Below, in pieces: positions 15,790 to 22,858 of a stretch of 34,274 bases of DNA. The DNA is from JAJISK01 sp046759865 (GTDB taxonomy: Archaea; Thermoplasmatota; Thermoplasmata; RBG-16-68-12; JAJISG01). The notes under the pieces were generated by a model. That model did not search any database, had not been told where the DNA came from, and was given only the letters and a program-made list of their open reading frames with translations. Position numbers and translations under genes: made by a program. Each line of letters opens with the position of its first letter. Position 1 is the first letter of the stretch. The stretch is from NCBI GenBank assembly GCA_046759865.1, contig JBHIDB010000004.1, positions 1 to 34,274 on the forward strand, given 5' to 3'.

Positions 15790-16641
15790 CTAATTGGAGC
15801 CCAGAACCGTGGCGCGTAGGCTCGCAAGATGCTCCTCGTCGAACCCCATCAGTGGGTAGAAGGCCGGCCGAAGGTCCCCTTTTTGCGCGGCCGTTGACGT
15901 CCACGGATAGACAAACCCGAGGGCTCCGACGTCTTCCGCCGCGTCTTGCATTTCTCCGAGGGACTCGATGGGGCGTATCTGAATGTCTGGGTCCCACGTC
16001 CGCAGCACGGCGGCCCACCTTTCCTCCCCCCGGAAGACCGGCAAGACGTAGCAACCGCGCTTCATCATCAGCCATGACGCCACGGTTCCCTCCGGGGTCT
16101 CCACGAGGGTCACCACCTTCCCCTGGGTACCCAGGGGCAGTCCCCCGACGCCCGGCACGAGATCCGCGAAGAGGTAGGCCTTCTCACCGCGAATCTCGAT
16201 GTGAATTTCCCAGTCCGGGGCGGTCAAGTTCACCCGTAGCTCCGGCAATCCAGCAAGGATCGCCGCCCCGACCTCTCGGGCCACGTCTGTGCTCGTGTAG
16301 GGGTGCTCTCCGACGCGACGCGTCCGGACGGCGAAGGTGGGTCCTCTCTCCCGTACCTCCTCCGCCAGACGAACGGCTTGGGCAGAGACGTCCTTCAGCT
16401 CGGCGCGCGACTCCCAGACCTGACTGAAGGAGACGAGTCCAAACACCCGCCCTAGCAGTTCCCCTGCCTCAGGATCCTCGGATTTCAGGAAGAGCCGCCC
16501 CCCCTCTTCCCACACGGTGGCCTGTGCGGTGTGGTCCGCAAAGAGTCGGGAAATGTGGCCTCGAAGGCGACGCATCATCTGGCCCCGTACGTGACGACCT
16601 TTCAGTCCCATCTCCCCGTAACGGAGGAGGAATTTCACCAC
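15790..16641 (-). CDS. ThiI-like THUMP protein lacking the PP-loop motif
   Basis: Related to ThiI, which sulfurates U8 of tRNA and feeds thiazole synthesis. The 283 residues start with the ThiI signature FLLRYGEMGLKGRHVRGQM, continue through a THUMP domain (about 60-165, with FAVRTRRVGEHPYTSTDV) and reach GLPLGTQGKVVTL, the usual lead into the PP-loop. There ThiI has SGGxDS; this protein has VETPEGT followed by VASWLMMKRGCYVLPVF, which matches ThiI again. The ATP-pyrophosphatase motif is therefore gone while its surroundings persist. Length is also about 100 residues below typical ThiI. It probably binds tRNA but should not adenylate it. The GTG start is tentative; a second GTG follows directly. 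Confidence 0.88.
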   Translation of the reverse strand: MVKFLLRYGEMGLKGRHVRGQMMRRLRGHISRLFADHTAQATVWEEGGRLFLKSEDPEAGELLGRVFGLVSFSQVWESRAELKDVSAQAVRLAEEVRERGPTFAVRTRRVGEHPYTSTDVAREVGAAILAGLPELRVNLTAPDWEIHIEIRGEKAYLFADLVPGVGGLPLGTQGKVVTLVETPEGTVASWLMMKRGCYVLPVFRGEERWAAVLRTWDPDIQIRPIESLGEMQDAAEDVGALGFVYPWTSTAAQKGDLRPAFYPLMGFDEEHLASLRATVLGSN

Positions 16642-16701
16642 GGTAAGAAGGCGGCGGGCCTACATGCGCCTTCGCCTGACGGTCGGCGTGAGGCGGGAGA
16701 T

Positions 16702-16709
16702 ACCTTTTT
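16702..16709 (+). promoter_or_regulatory. TATA-like box for the first TauE/SafE gene
   Basis: ACCTTTTT is centred about 27 nt before the GTG at 16733, consistent with a leaderless start. Confidence 0.4.
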
Positions 16710-16732
16710 CTCAGCCTTCCAATTCGACCCGC

Positions 16733-17527
16733 GTGGACCTCCTGACTCTCGTCCTGGTCGCCTTCCTGGTTTTCTCCGTAGCCTTCGTCTACTCAAACCT
16801 GGGACTCGGCGGAGGCACCCTCTACGTCCCCATCCTCCTCACGTTTGTCACGCCGTTCAAGGAGGTCGCCGTCCCCATGTCGCTCACCTTCACCCTGGCG
16901 ACCGCCCTCTCCGCGACCTTCAACCACTATCGAAAGGACTTGGTCGCCTCCCGCCTGGCCTTGATCCTGGTCGGCGGGGCCCTCGTGGGAGCCGTCGTGG
17001 GGGCCGTCTTCACGCTGGCCATAAGACAGGAGGTCTTCCTCGCCTTCTTTTCCGTGATTCTCATTGTCGTCGCCGCGAAGATGTTCCGCGACTGGTTGGG
17101 TCACGCGGAGACCATCGAGCACGATGACGATTCGAAGATGACGGGCCCCCGATTGGCCGCCTCCTCCACGGCGACCCTCTCTTCGGGCTTTCTCTCCGGC
17201 AGCCTGGGAATCGGGGGCGGGGTGGCCAACGTTCCCATCATGGTCTACGGCCTCGGCCGACGGACGCGTCTCGCCATCGGGACGTCCACGCTCATGATTG
17301 TGCCCACCTCCATCGTGGGCTTCCTGAGTTATCTCTACTTCGAGGGGCTGGCCACCCTGGACGTGGGGCTCACCGCCTTCTTATGGGTGTTGGTGCTGGT
17401 CGGGTCCTACCTGGGATCCTACTGGGGGCTCCGCAAGCTGAAGTCCCGCTCCGTCGCTCTCGTCTTCATTCTGGTCCTCTTCGTGGCCGCGGCGAAGCTC
17501 ACCTCCGACCTGATTCTCGGGACCTAA
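16733..17527 (+). CDS. TauE/SafE family anion permease
   Basis: Integral membrane protein of about 264 residues with roughly eight hydrophobic segments in two halves. Each half begins with the family glycine motif: NLGLGGGTLYVPIL and SLGIGGGVANVPIMVYG. The halves are joined by a hydrophilic loop (HAETIEHDDDSKM). TauE/SafE members export sulfite, sulfoacetate or related organic anions; the substrate is not evident. I chose GTG 16733 because a TATA-like box lies 27 nt upstream and the first membrane helix begins at once; ATG 16664 would add 23 residues but precedes the predicted start site. Followed by the Na/Pi-type transporter and a stress protein. Confidence 0.88.
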   Translation: MDLLTLVLVAFLVFSVAFVYSNLGLGGGTLYVPILLTFVTPFKEVAVPMSLTFTLATALSATFNHYRKDLVASRLALILVGGALVGAVVGAVFTLAIRQEVFLAFFSVILIVVAAKMFRDWLGHAETIEHDDDSKMTGPRLAASSTATLSSGFLSGSLGIGGGVANVPIMVYGLGRRTRLAIGTSTLMIVPTSIVGFLSYLYFEGLATLDVGLTAFLWVLVLVGSYLGSYWGLRKLKSRSVALVFILVLFVAAAKLTSDLILGT

Positions 17528-17529
17528 GA

Positions 17530-17535
17530 TTTAAG
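17530..17535 (+). promoter_or_regulatory. TATA-like box for the Na/Pi-type transporter
   Basis: TTTAAG, just after the stop of the TauE/SafE gene, is centred about 27 nt before the GTG at 17560. Confidence 0.45.
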
Positions 17536-17559
17536 GCGGCTTTCCAGCTTGGTGCGGCG

Positions 17560-18711
17560 GTGGACTACTCCCCGGGAGACGGCGGGGGCGACGAGGACCC
17601 CCTGCAGGCCGCGGGCGAGAGTCTCGTGGAGGCCTACGTTCGGAGCGAGGAGCTGAGACAGATTCCTTGGCTGGATCTCGTGCGCAAGACGGCCTTCGCC
17701 CTCGCCGGCGCGTTCACGTTTATCTTGGGCATCCAACTGATGCAGGTCTCCGCCCAGGCCCTGATTCCTACCCTGACGGCCATCTTCGGCTCACTGGTCG
17801 AGGCCCCCCACAATGCCCTGGGATTTGGCTGGCTGGTGACCTTTGCCGTACTCAGCGGGTCCCCCATCGCCGCCCTCGCCCTCGGGTTCTTCGACGCCGA
17901 GGTGGTGACCGCCACCTCCTCCTACTTCATGATCATGGGATCCCGGTTTGGAGCCTCCTTCATCGTCATCGTCATCGGCACGATCGCCATCCTTCGAGGC
18001 GGAGGGCGGGAGGAGAGCCTCTCCATGGGCGTGCTTGCGTTCCTGGTGACGTACACGATCTACGTCCCCGCGCTGTTCCTCGGCGCCTTCCTGCTGGAAG
18101 GCAAGTACCTTCCCTGGCTCGTGATCACCACCCCGCCCACGGTCATCGGGATCGTCGACCTCATCTTCGGCCCGGTACGGGATGGCGCGGCGGCCCTCTT
18201 GCCCCCCGGGGCCGTCTTCTTCCTGGCCTTCCTAGCCCTCTACGCGGGTTTCTCCCTCTTCGATCGGGCCTTTCACCGGCAGGAGGTCGAGGAGGTCGAG
18301 GTCACGGCCCTGCATCGAGCCCTGGAGTTCCCCCTCTTCTCCTTCTTTCTGGGAGCGGGGATCACCCTGCTCTCCACGAGTGTCTCCCTCTCCCTGGGAA
18401 TGCTTGTTCCCCTCTACCTGAAGGGATACTTACGCCGGCGGGATGTGATCCCGTACATCATCGGCGCAAACATCACGACGTTTGTCGATACCCTTCTCGT
18501 GGCCTTCCTCCTCTCGAACCCGGACGCCACCAACATCGTCCTACTAGCCATGCTGAGCGTGGGCGCGGTCTCGGTCTTGGTTCTCCTCGTCTACCGGTGG
18601 TACAGCAAGGCCCTCCTGTGGCTGTTTCATTACACATTCCACAACAACCGCGCCTTGTTTGGCTTCGCCATCCTCCTGGTGGGTGTCCCCCTGATCCTGG
18701 TGCTCCTATGA
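17560..18711 (+). CDS. Na/Pi-cotransporter family membrane protein
   Basis: Polytopic membrane protein of 383 residues related to the Na+/phosphate symporter family (PF02690). Residues 1-45 are a hydrophilic acidic N-terminus (YSPGDGGGDEDPL) followed by about nine hydrophobic segments. Two inverted-repeat signature regions are seen: SGSPIAALALGFFDAEVVTA with GSRFGASFIV, and IIGANITTFVDTLLVAF. The canonical QSSS triplet is not preserved, so the transported ion may differ. GTG 17560 was selected because a TATA-like TTTAAG is centred 27 nt upstream; the open frame extends into the preceding gene but that part is shadow. Lies between TauE/SafE and Usp genes. Confidence 0.82.
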   Translation: MDYSPGDGGGDEDPLQAAGESLVEAYVRSEELRQIPWLDLVRKTAFALAGAFTFILGIQLMQVSAQALIPTLTAIFGSLVEAPHNALGFGWLVTFAVLSGSPIAALALGFFDAEVVTATSSYFMIMGSRFGASFIVIVIGTIAILRGGGREESLSMGVLAFLVTYTIYVPALFLGAFLLEGKYLPWLVITTPPTVIGIVDLIFGPVRDGAAALLPPGAVFFLAFLALYAGFSLFDRAFHRQEVEEVEVTALHRALEFPLFSFFLGAGITLLSTSVSLSLGMLVPLYLKGYLRRRDVIPYIIGANITTFVDTLLVAFLLSNPDATNIVLLAMLSVGAVSVLVLLVYRWYSKALLWLFHYTFHNNRALFGFAILLVGVPLILVLL

Positions 18712-18757
18712 CGAACGCAGATTGCCGGAAGGTGCGTGACGCGGGGTAGGATCGGAC

Positions 18758-19621
18758 ATGGCGCAGCGTCGTCGAAGCCGGAAGCGTCGCGTTCTGGTGG
18801 CGACCAACCGATCGGGGGACGAGTATGCCCTGGGTTATGGCGTCCGTCTGGCCGAGTCCCTCGGGGCCCGGCTGGATCACTGGATGATCATGGAGACGGT
18901 GGACGAGCTGCAGGCCGAGCTCCCCGCCTTGGCGCAGGAAAAAGAGTCCTGGAAGGATCGGGAGCCCGGAGTCCAAGCAGAGCTGAAGAAGGGACTCGCC
19001 GTGGAGATCCTGAGTCGACTCCAGCCTCGGACCTACCGGCTGGTCGTGCTGCGATTCCGGGGCCGTCGGGGGTTGAAGAAGATCTTCCCCCGCTCGGAGA
19101 TTCTTTCCATTCTTCGGCACGGGAAAGTTACCTTCCTCGTCCTGCAGCGTCGGCGCCGGGAGGTTCCCAAGAAGATCCTCGTCTGTACCGGGGGTTCAAT
19201 CTACGCCCAGCAAGCCGCGGAATTCGGTGCACGCCTCCTGGGACCGTTGGGCGTCCAGGCAACCGTCCTCCACGTCGCGGAGACCCGGCCGAAGCCCGTC
19301 TTGAGCGAGGCGGCCGAAGGGCAAGAGCTGAGTCCTCGCATGGCCCGAGCGGTCGCCCGCGCGGAGAGGGCGTTCGAGAGAGCCGGTTCCGAGACCGGTG
19401 TGAGGGTTCGGTTTGGCAAGGTGGCCGATGAGATTCTCGCGGAGGCGGCCTCGGGCCGTTTCGATCTCATCGTCGTAGGCTCCCACGGGGAAAGCGGGAT
19501 CCGCCATCTGTTCTTGGGATCCGTGCCCGAGGAACTCGTCAAACGGGCCCGCGTTCCCTTGCTCATTGTGCGGGCCAAAAAAACAAAGTCGATCTGGGGC
19601 CGTCTCTTTGCCCGAGGGTAG
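18758..19621 (+). CDS. Tandem universal stress protein (UspA-like)
   Basis: Cytoplasmic protein of 287 residues with two Usp domains after a basic start (RRRSRKRRVLVATNRSGDE). The second domain (about 138-275) has a complete ATP-binding signature: VVGSHGESGIRHLFLGSVPE then VPLLIVRA. The first domain keeps the strand pattern (RVLVATNRSG ... VTFLVLQRR) but lacks the glycine-rich loop and probably does not bind ATP. Usp domains often partner with ion transporters, so a regulatory link to the two upstream permeases is plausible but inferred. It starts 46 nt after the Na/Pi-type gene with no clear promoter of its own, suggesting cotranscription. Confidence 0.85.
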   Translation: MAQRRRSRKRRVLVATNRSGDEYALGYGVRLAESLGARLDHWMIMETVDELQAELPALAQEKESWKDREPGVQAELKKGLAVEILSRLQPRTYRLVVLRFRGRRGLKKIFPRSEILSILRHGKVTFLVLQRRRREVPKKILVCTGGSIYAQQAAEFGARLLGPLGVQATVLHVAETRPKPVLSEAAEGQELSPRMARAVARAERAFERAGSETGVRVRFGKVADEILAEAASGRFDLIVVGSHGESGIRHLFLGSVPEELVKRARVPLLIVRAKKTKSIWGRLFARG

Positions 19622-19668
19622 GGGCCCCGGAGAGCCCCTCGGGTTGTGGGTGGGACTAGGTTTCTGGC

Positions 19669-20043
19669 CTACCGTTTCAGAGGCGGCAGAGCCGTGCGGG
19701 GGTTCGCACCAAACGCCCTGCTGTACCTCACGGGGCGGGCTCGCGGCGCGATCACACTCTGAGCCTGGGAGGTAGCGTGTTCCGCGCTTTCCACACTCAA
19801 GGCCTGTTCGACGGATGCCGCGGGCGTGGCCACTTGGGTCGAAGATCTCGAGACAAACCCAGCGATTTTCGCCAGGAAGGTCCGAAGGCCCGACCGGGGG
19901 GAGGAGGTGGGGGGTGCCTCCGTGAGGGACCGCTCCATCCCACTCGTTGATCCGTATTCCCATCGGAAGTGATCCTCCAACGCCGCGAGGCGTCGGTCGT
20001 GGCGTCGTGCCTCCATGACGGCCGTTCCGTAATGTTCCAACAT
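19669..20043 (-). CDS. Hypothetical protein with strong Shine-Dalgarno site
   Basis: Not recognised. It encodes 124 residues with a charged N-terminal helix-like segment (EARRHDRRLAALEDHFRWEY), one short hydrophobic patch (FLAKIAGFV, around residue 60) and a low-complexity Ser/Ala/Thr/Pro-rich second half. The main evidence that it is real is GGAGGTGA six nucleotides before the ATG, one of the best ribosome sites in the window. No TATA box is near the start; the closest candidate on this strand is TTTTAATAG around 20215-20223, implying a leader of about 150 nt. Divergent from the ArsR-type gene, which may regulate it. The protein may be lineage-specific. Confidence 0.55.
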   Translation of the reverse strand: MLEHYGTAVMEARRHDRRLAALEDHFRWEYGSTSGMERSLTEAPPTSSPRSGLRTFLAKIAGFVSRSSTQVATPAASVEQALSVESAEHATSQAQSVIAPRARPVRYSRAFGANPRTALPPLKR

Positions 20044-20049
20044 CTTTCG

Positions 20050-20074
20050 TCACCTCCAGAGGTCTACCAGAGGT
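20050..20074 (-). promoter_or_regulatory. Shine-Dalgarno with two anti-SD repeats in the leader
   Basis: Read on the minus strand, ACCTCTGG occurs twice in a row separated by TAG, and the second copy runs into GGAGGTGA, the ribosome site of the 124-aa gene. Each ACCTC could pair with GAGGT and mask the site (stem of 4-5 bp), so translation may be controlled by leader folding. The stem is short and function is inferred. Confidence 0.35.
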
Positions 20075-20179
20075 TCCCCCCGCCAGGTCTGGCTAGGGTG
20101 CCCGTCCGGAGACCAAGGGTTCCATCGACCGCTTGGCGGGTCAACCGCGCGCCTTTCTCCCTGTATCCCACGTTTTCAC

Positions 20180-20232
20180 CACACAAATGTGTATTTGCGT
20201 AATACATGTGGGTGCTATTAAAACTATAGTTT
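20180..20232. promoter_or_regulatory. AT-rich divergent control region with palindromes
   Basis: The spacer between the 124-aa gene and the ArsR-type gene becomes abruptly AT-rich here. It holds ACACA-AA-TGTGT (20181-20192), TGTATT-N5-AATACA (20190-20206) and the perfect 12-bp palindrome AAACTATAGTTT (20221-20232). The last two are candidate sites for a dimeric winged-helix protein such as the adjacent ArsR-type regulator. A minus-strand TATA candidate (TTTTAATAG) overlaps this region, so binding would affect the divergent gene. Confidence 0.45.
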
Positions 20233-20258
20233 CAACAATGATAACGGTTAAGTAGTGG

Positions 20259-20265
20259 TTAAATA
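20259..20265 (+). promoter_or_regulatory. TATA-like box for the ArsR-type regulator
   Basis: TTAAATA is centred 29 nt before the ATG at 20291, giving a leader of only a few nucleotides. Confidence 0.55.
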
Positions 20266-20290
20266 ATCTATCTACCTAGGTGAAACGGCG

Positions 20291-20905
20291 ATGAAAGCCT
20301 TTAAAGTCATCGAGAATCCCCAGGTGTTTCAGCTGATGGCCGACAAGACCCGGCGCCGGATTATTTTCCTGCTCCGGGCCAAGGAAATGACGGTCAGCCA
20401 GATTGCAGCGGAGCTGGATATGACCCCCCAGGCCATCTACCATCATATCCGGAAGTTCAAGGATGCAGACATGGTGGAGGTGGCGCGTGAGGAGCGCATC
20501 GACCACTTTATTGAGACGTACTACCAGGCCACCGCCGAGGTCTTCGAGTTCCGGCATGGGGAGGGGACGAGCCGAGAATACACCGAGCAACAGATGCGTG
20601 ACGCATTGCAGAGTCTCCCCAAGCTCGGTCTCGAGGTACGCATTGATGAAGACGTGATCTCTCGCCTCGTGGACCTCAAGGTCGAGAAGCAGGAGTGCGG
20701 GGACTACACCGAGTTCCAAGAGAAGGCCGAGGAGGTGGAGGGGCTCGATTTCTGGGCCCGGGGAATCGCCGCCGGTCTCGCGAATCTCCTCTCCATGAAG
20801 GACGAGGAATTCGAGCGGACCATCAACTTGGAGCGCGAGTTCCGAGAAGTCTTACTTACGACACTCGTGGAAGAGGCAAAGGCGAAGGCCCAGGTTCAGG
20901 CCTGA
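20291..20905 (+). CDS. ArsR-type winged helix-turn-helix regulator
   Basis: DNA-binding protein of 204 residues. Residues 10-75 form a winged helix: VFQLMADKTRRRIIFLLRAK, then the recognition segment MTVSQIAAELDMTPQAIYHH and a wing with EVAREERIDHFIETYYQAT. The C-terminal 120 residues are charged and helical, ending in an Ala/Lys/Glu-rich tail (VEEAKAKAQVQA), probably a dimerisation or sensor region; no cysteine metal site is obvious. This architecture is common among archaeal ArsR-like proteins acting on their own and neighbouring promoters. Divergent from the 124-aa gene with palindromes between. The 3' end overlaps the convergent GNAT gene by 10 bp. Confidence 0.9.
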   Translation: MKAFKVIENPQVFQLMADKTRRRIIFLLRAKEMTVSQIAAELDMTPQAIYHHIRKFKDADMVEVAREERIDHFIETYYQATAEVFEFRHGEGTSREYTEQQMRDALQSLPKLGLEVRIDEDVISRLVDLKVEKQECGDYTEFQEKAEEVEGLDFWARGIAAGLANLLSMKDEEFERTINLEREFREVLLTTLVEEAKAKAQVQA

Positions 20906-21537
20906 TCCTGAACCTCCCGTTCCGTCGCCCCGTCTTTGAATCTGTACCGCACAATCGGGCGCGTGGCTCTTCGCCGTAGGACCTCTTCGAAGCCTGCCCT
21001 CCGGAAGGTCGGGTGAAACCCAGTCCACGCCGAGGGAGAGGGGTAGTTTTCCCGATCGGTGTCCAGCGGGTAGCCTTCCACCACCTTGACGCCGCGTTCT
21101 TTCGCATAGGCGAGAGCCGCCTGCAAGAGCTTTCCATTGATTCCCTGGTGACGGAAGGCTCGGGCCACGTAGAAACAAACGACGGACCAGACCAGCTCCG
21201 CATCCACTGGCTTGAGGAGCGGCGACCGATTCAGGCGGGGAAACTCGTCTCGTGGGGCAATGGAGCACCACCCTACAGGCGTACCTTCTCTGTAGAGAAG
21301 AATCCCAGGGACACGGCCCTCGTCTACGATGTCGCGCATGGTTGCCTTGTTCGGGGTACCTCGCTGCTTTTCGAACTCTGCGGCGGAGAGGCGCCACCAC
21401 ATACACCAGCAGCCCCCCCAGGCCCCGGATTTTCCGAAGAGGGTTTCCAGGTCCTCCCACCGTCTGGGTGTCAAGGGGTGGTATTCGAAGCCGCCTTCGA
21501 GGAATCCCCCGTTCCTATCTTTGGAGCCACTCTTCAT
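20896..21537 (-). CDS. GNAT family N-acetyltransferase
   Basis: Predicted acetyl-CoA-dependent acetyltransferase of 213 residues. The acetyl-CoA pyrophosphate-binding motif is VCFYVARAFRHQGINGKLL (RxxGxxG-like) followed by the helix AALAYAKERGVKVVEGYPL; GILLYREGTPVGWCSIAPRD is the preceding strand pair. The N-terminal GGCWCMWWR segment, rich in Cys and Trp, resembles a subgroup of uncharacterised GNAT proteins. The acceptor is unknown. Its ATG overlaps the stop of the SRPBCC gene as ATGA, so translation is coupled and the two proteins may act on the same pathway. Confidence 0.87.
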   Translation of the reverse strand: MKSGSKDRNGGFLEGGFEYHPLTPRRWEDLETLFGKSGAWGGCWCMWWRLSAAEFEKQRGTPNKATMRDIVDEGRVPGILLYREGTPVGWCSIAPRDEFPRLNRSPLLKPVDAELVWSVVCFYVARAFRHQGINGKLLQAALAYAKERGVKVVEGYPLDTDRENYPSPSAWTGFHPTFRRAGFEEVLRRRATRPIVRYRFKDGATEREVQDQA

Positions 21538-22160
21538 ACGGAATCGGCCTTCCCGTCTCCAAGTAGGAACGCAGAATCAAGGGCCCAGCCCCATCCGTTC
21601 CTGAGGTCCTCGAACTCCTCTCGATTCCTTACGAGGGAATGCTCGAGGCGGATCAGGGACTTCGCGTCGTTTTTGGGGTCAATCCAGATTTCGACCATGG
21701 TTCCGGGTGCGTGGCCTGGGTTCTCCCGGGTGTACTTGATTCGCCCAGGAGGGTCGAGTCGCAGGAACTCGCCCAGGTCTCCATCCTTGCTTTCGTACCG
21801 CCCTCCGACTCGCAAATCCGTTCGTGCATCCTGAGTAAACCAGCGGGAGAGGTGGTCTGGCTCGGTGAGGGCGGCGTAGGCGGCCTCCGGGGAAGCTCGG
21901 ATCGTCCGCTGCACCGTGACCACGAACTCTTCCCCCCGCTGTCCGACTTCTCTCAGGCCCCGCACCCCCTCGTACTCTACAGTGATCGTCTGGGCCCACC
22001 ATCCGCTCACGTCATAAGCCTCCGTGAGGTGTTCTGCGGCGGGGGCATGGCCCTTTCCCGCGGCCCCCCAGGCATCGAGGAGGGAGAACCACTCGTCCCA
22101 GCCCCTTCCCGTTTTAGCCTTTACCGATTTCTCTCCGATGCGGGATCGTTGACAAGACAC
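21534..22160 (-). CDS. DUF4287-like plus SRPBCC/AHSA1-like protein
   Basis: A 208-residue protein of two parts. Residues about 12-75 (KTGRGWDEWFSLLDAWG, HLTEAYDVSGWWAQTITVEY) look like a DUF4287-type segment, and about 78-195 form an SRPBCC/AHSA1 domain (VTVQRTIRASPEAAYAALTE, LSRWFTQDARTDLRVGG, IKYTREN). Domain assignment is from memory of the families. SRPBCC folds enclose a hydrophobic ligand pocket. The GTG start is 31 nt after a TATA-like AAATAG, so the leader is about 5 nt. Translationally coupled (ATGA) to the GNAT gene. Substrate and role unknown. Confidence 0.82.
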   Translation of the reverse strand: MSCQRSRIGEKSVKAKTGRGWDEWFSLLDAWGAAGKGHAPAAEHLTEAYDVSGWWAQTITVEYEGVRGLREVGQRGEEFVVTVQRTIRASPEAAYAALTEPDHLSRWFTQDARTDLRVGGRYESKDGDLGEFLRLDPPGRIKYTRENPGHAPGTMVEIWIDPKNDAKSLIRLEHSLVRNREEFEDLRNGWGWALDSAFLLGDGKADSV

Positions 22161-22188
22161 GAACCCCCATTCGGAGATGGGACATGGG

Positions 22189-22194
22189 CTATTT
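22189..22194 (-). promoter_or_regulatory. TATA-like box for the SRPBCC-GNAT pair
   Basis: AAATAG on the minus strand is centred about 31 nt before the GTG at 22160. It lies in the 54-nt gap behind the winged-helix gene, giving the pair its own promoter. Confidence 0.4.
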
Positions 22195-22214
22195 GGCGGT
22201 TGGCCCGCCCTCGG

Positions 22215-22805
22215 CTAACTGTCGGGGCCAGGAAGGGCCGACGTCCCTGCATCCATGTAAGCCCGAGTGACTTCGTTGAGAATTCGATGGGCGGCCGCGA
22301 TCGCCTCGGGCAGGCGGTTCGGATCGACCAAGCGTCCGTCGACGGAAAGGAAGATGCCTTCGAAGCGGGCCTCGAGACGAATGCCTCCATCCTCGGTCGT
22401 CCACGTTAAGGTCCTCCCCGCAGCATCTTCTGCGAAGCCATACCAACGAAGGGGGCCGAACCAGCGCTGCCGTAGGGCTTCGGCCGCACGGCGACCTTCG
22501 TGCTCCCCGGGGAGGACGGTTCGTAGGACGGGGATGGGGGGGCTGTCCACGGGGTCGCGCACCGCTTGTGCGACGGAGGCCCCTTGCGAACTCAGTCTGT
22601 AGCCCTCTTGGGTCCCGCTGATCAGCCCTTCACCCTCGAGCCGACGCAGGGCCCGGGTCAAGGATTCTTGGTGGATGTCGAGAAGCCGACGCATCCCCTG
22701 AAAGCTTACCTCAATCGCATCCTCCCGTCCGAGGAGCGCGAGGATTTCCCGGTCGTGATCCGAGAGCGCCGGCCCCCCGCCCGCAGGCAGGTAGAGGTCC
22801 GTCAC
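22215..22805 (-). CDS. Winged-helix DNA-binding protein of unknown target
   Basis: A 196-residue protein with an N-terminal winged-helix domain (about 15-75): LSDHDREILALLGRED, MRRLLDIHQESLTRALRRLE as recognition region and GEGLISGTQEGYRLSSQGAS as wing. The C-terminal half (FGPLRWYGFAEDAAGRTLTW ... RLEARFEGIFLSVDGR) is a beta-rich domain I do not recognise, possibly ligand-binding. The GTG start lies 29 nt from a TATA-like GGTTTAAG that also faces the divergent HtrA gene, so the two genes probably share control and this protein may regulate the protease. Leaderless start predicted. Confidence 0.82.
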   Translation of the reverse strand: MTDLYLPAGGGPALSDHDREILALLGREDAIEVSFQGMRRLLDIHQESLTRALRRLEGEGLISGTQEGYRLSSQGASVAQAVRDPVDSPPIPVLRTVLPGEHEGRRAAEALRQRWFGPLRWYGFAEDAAGRTLTWTTEDGGIRLEARFEGIFLSVDGRLVDPNRLPEAIAAAHRILNEVTRAYMDAGTSALPGPDS

Positions 22806-22830
22806 TGGGAGAAACTAGGTTCCTGGCAGC

Positions 22831-22838
22831 CTTAAACC
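22831..22838. promoter_or_regulatory. Shared bidirectional TATA-like element
   Basis: CTTAAACC on the plus strand reads GGTTTAAG on the minus strand. Its centre is about 25 nt from the HtrA ATG (22859) and about 29 nt from the winged-helix GTG (22805). No other AT-rich segment exists in the 53-nt gap. Confidence 0.55.
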
Positions 22839-22858
22839 TTCTCGTCTCCGTTCCGTGG

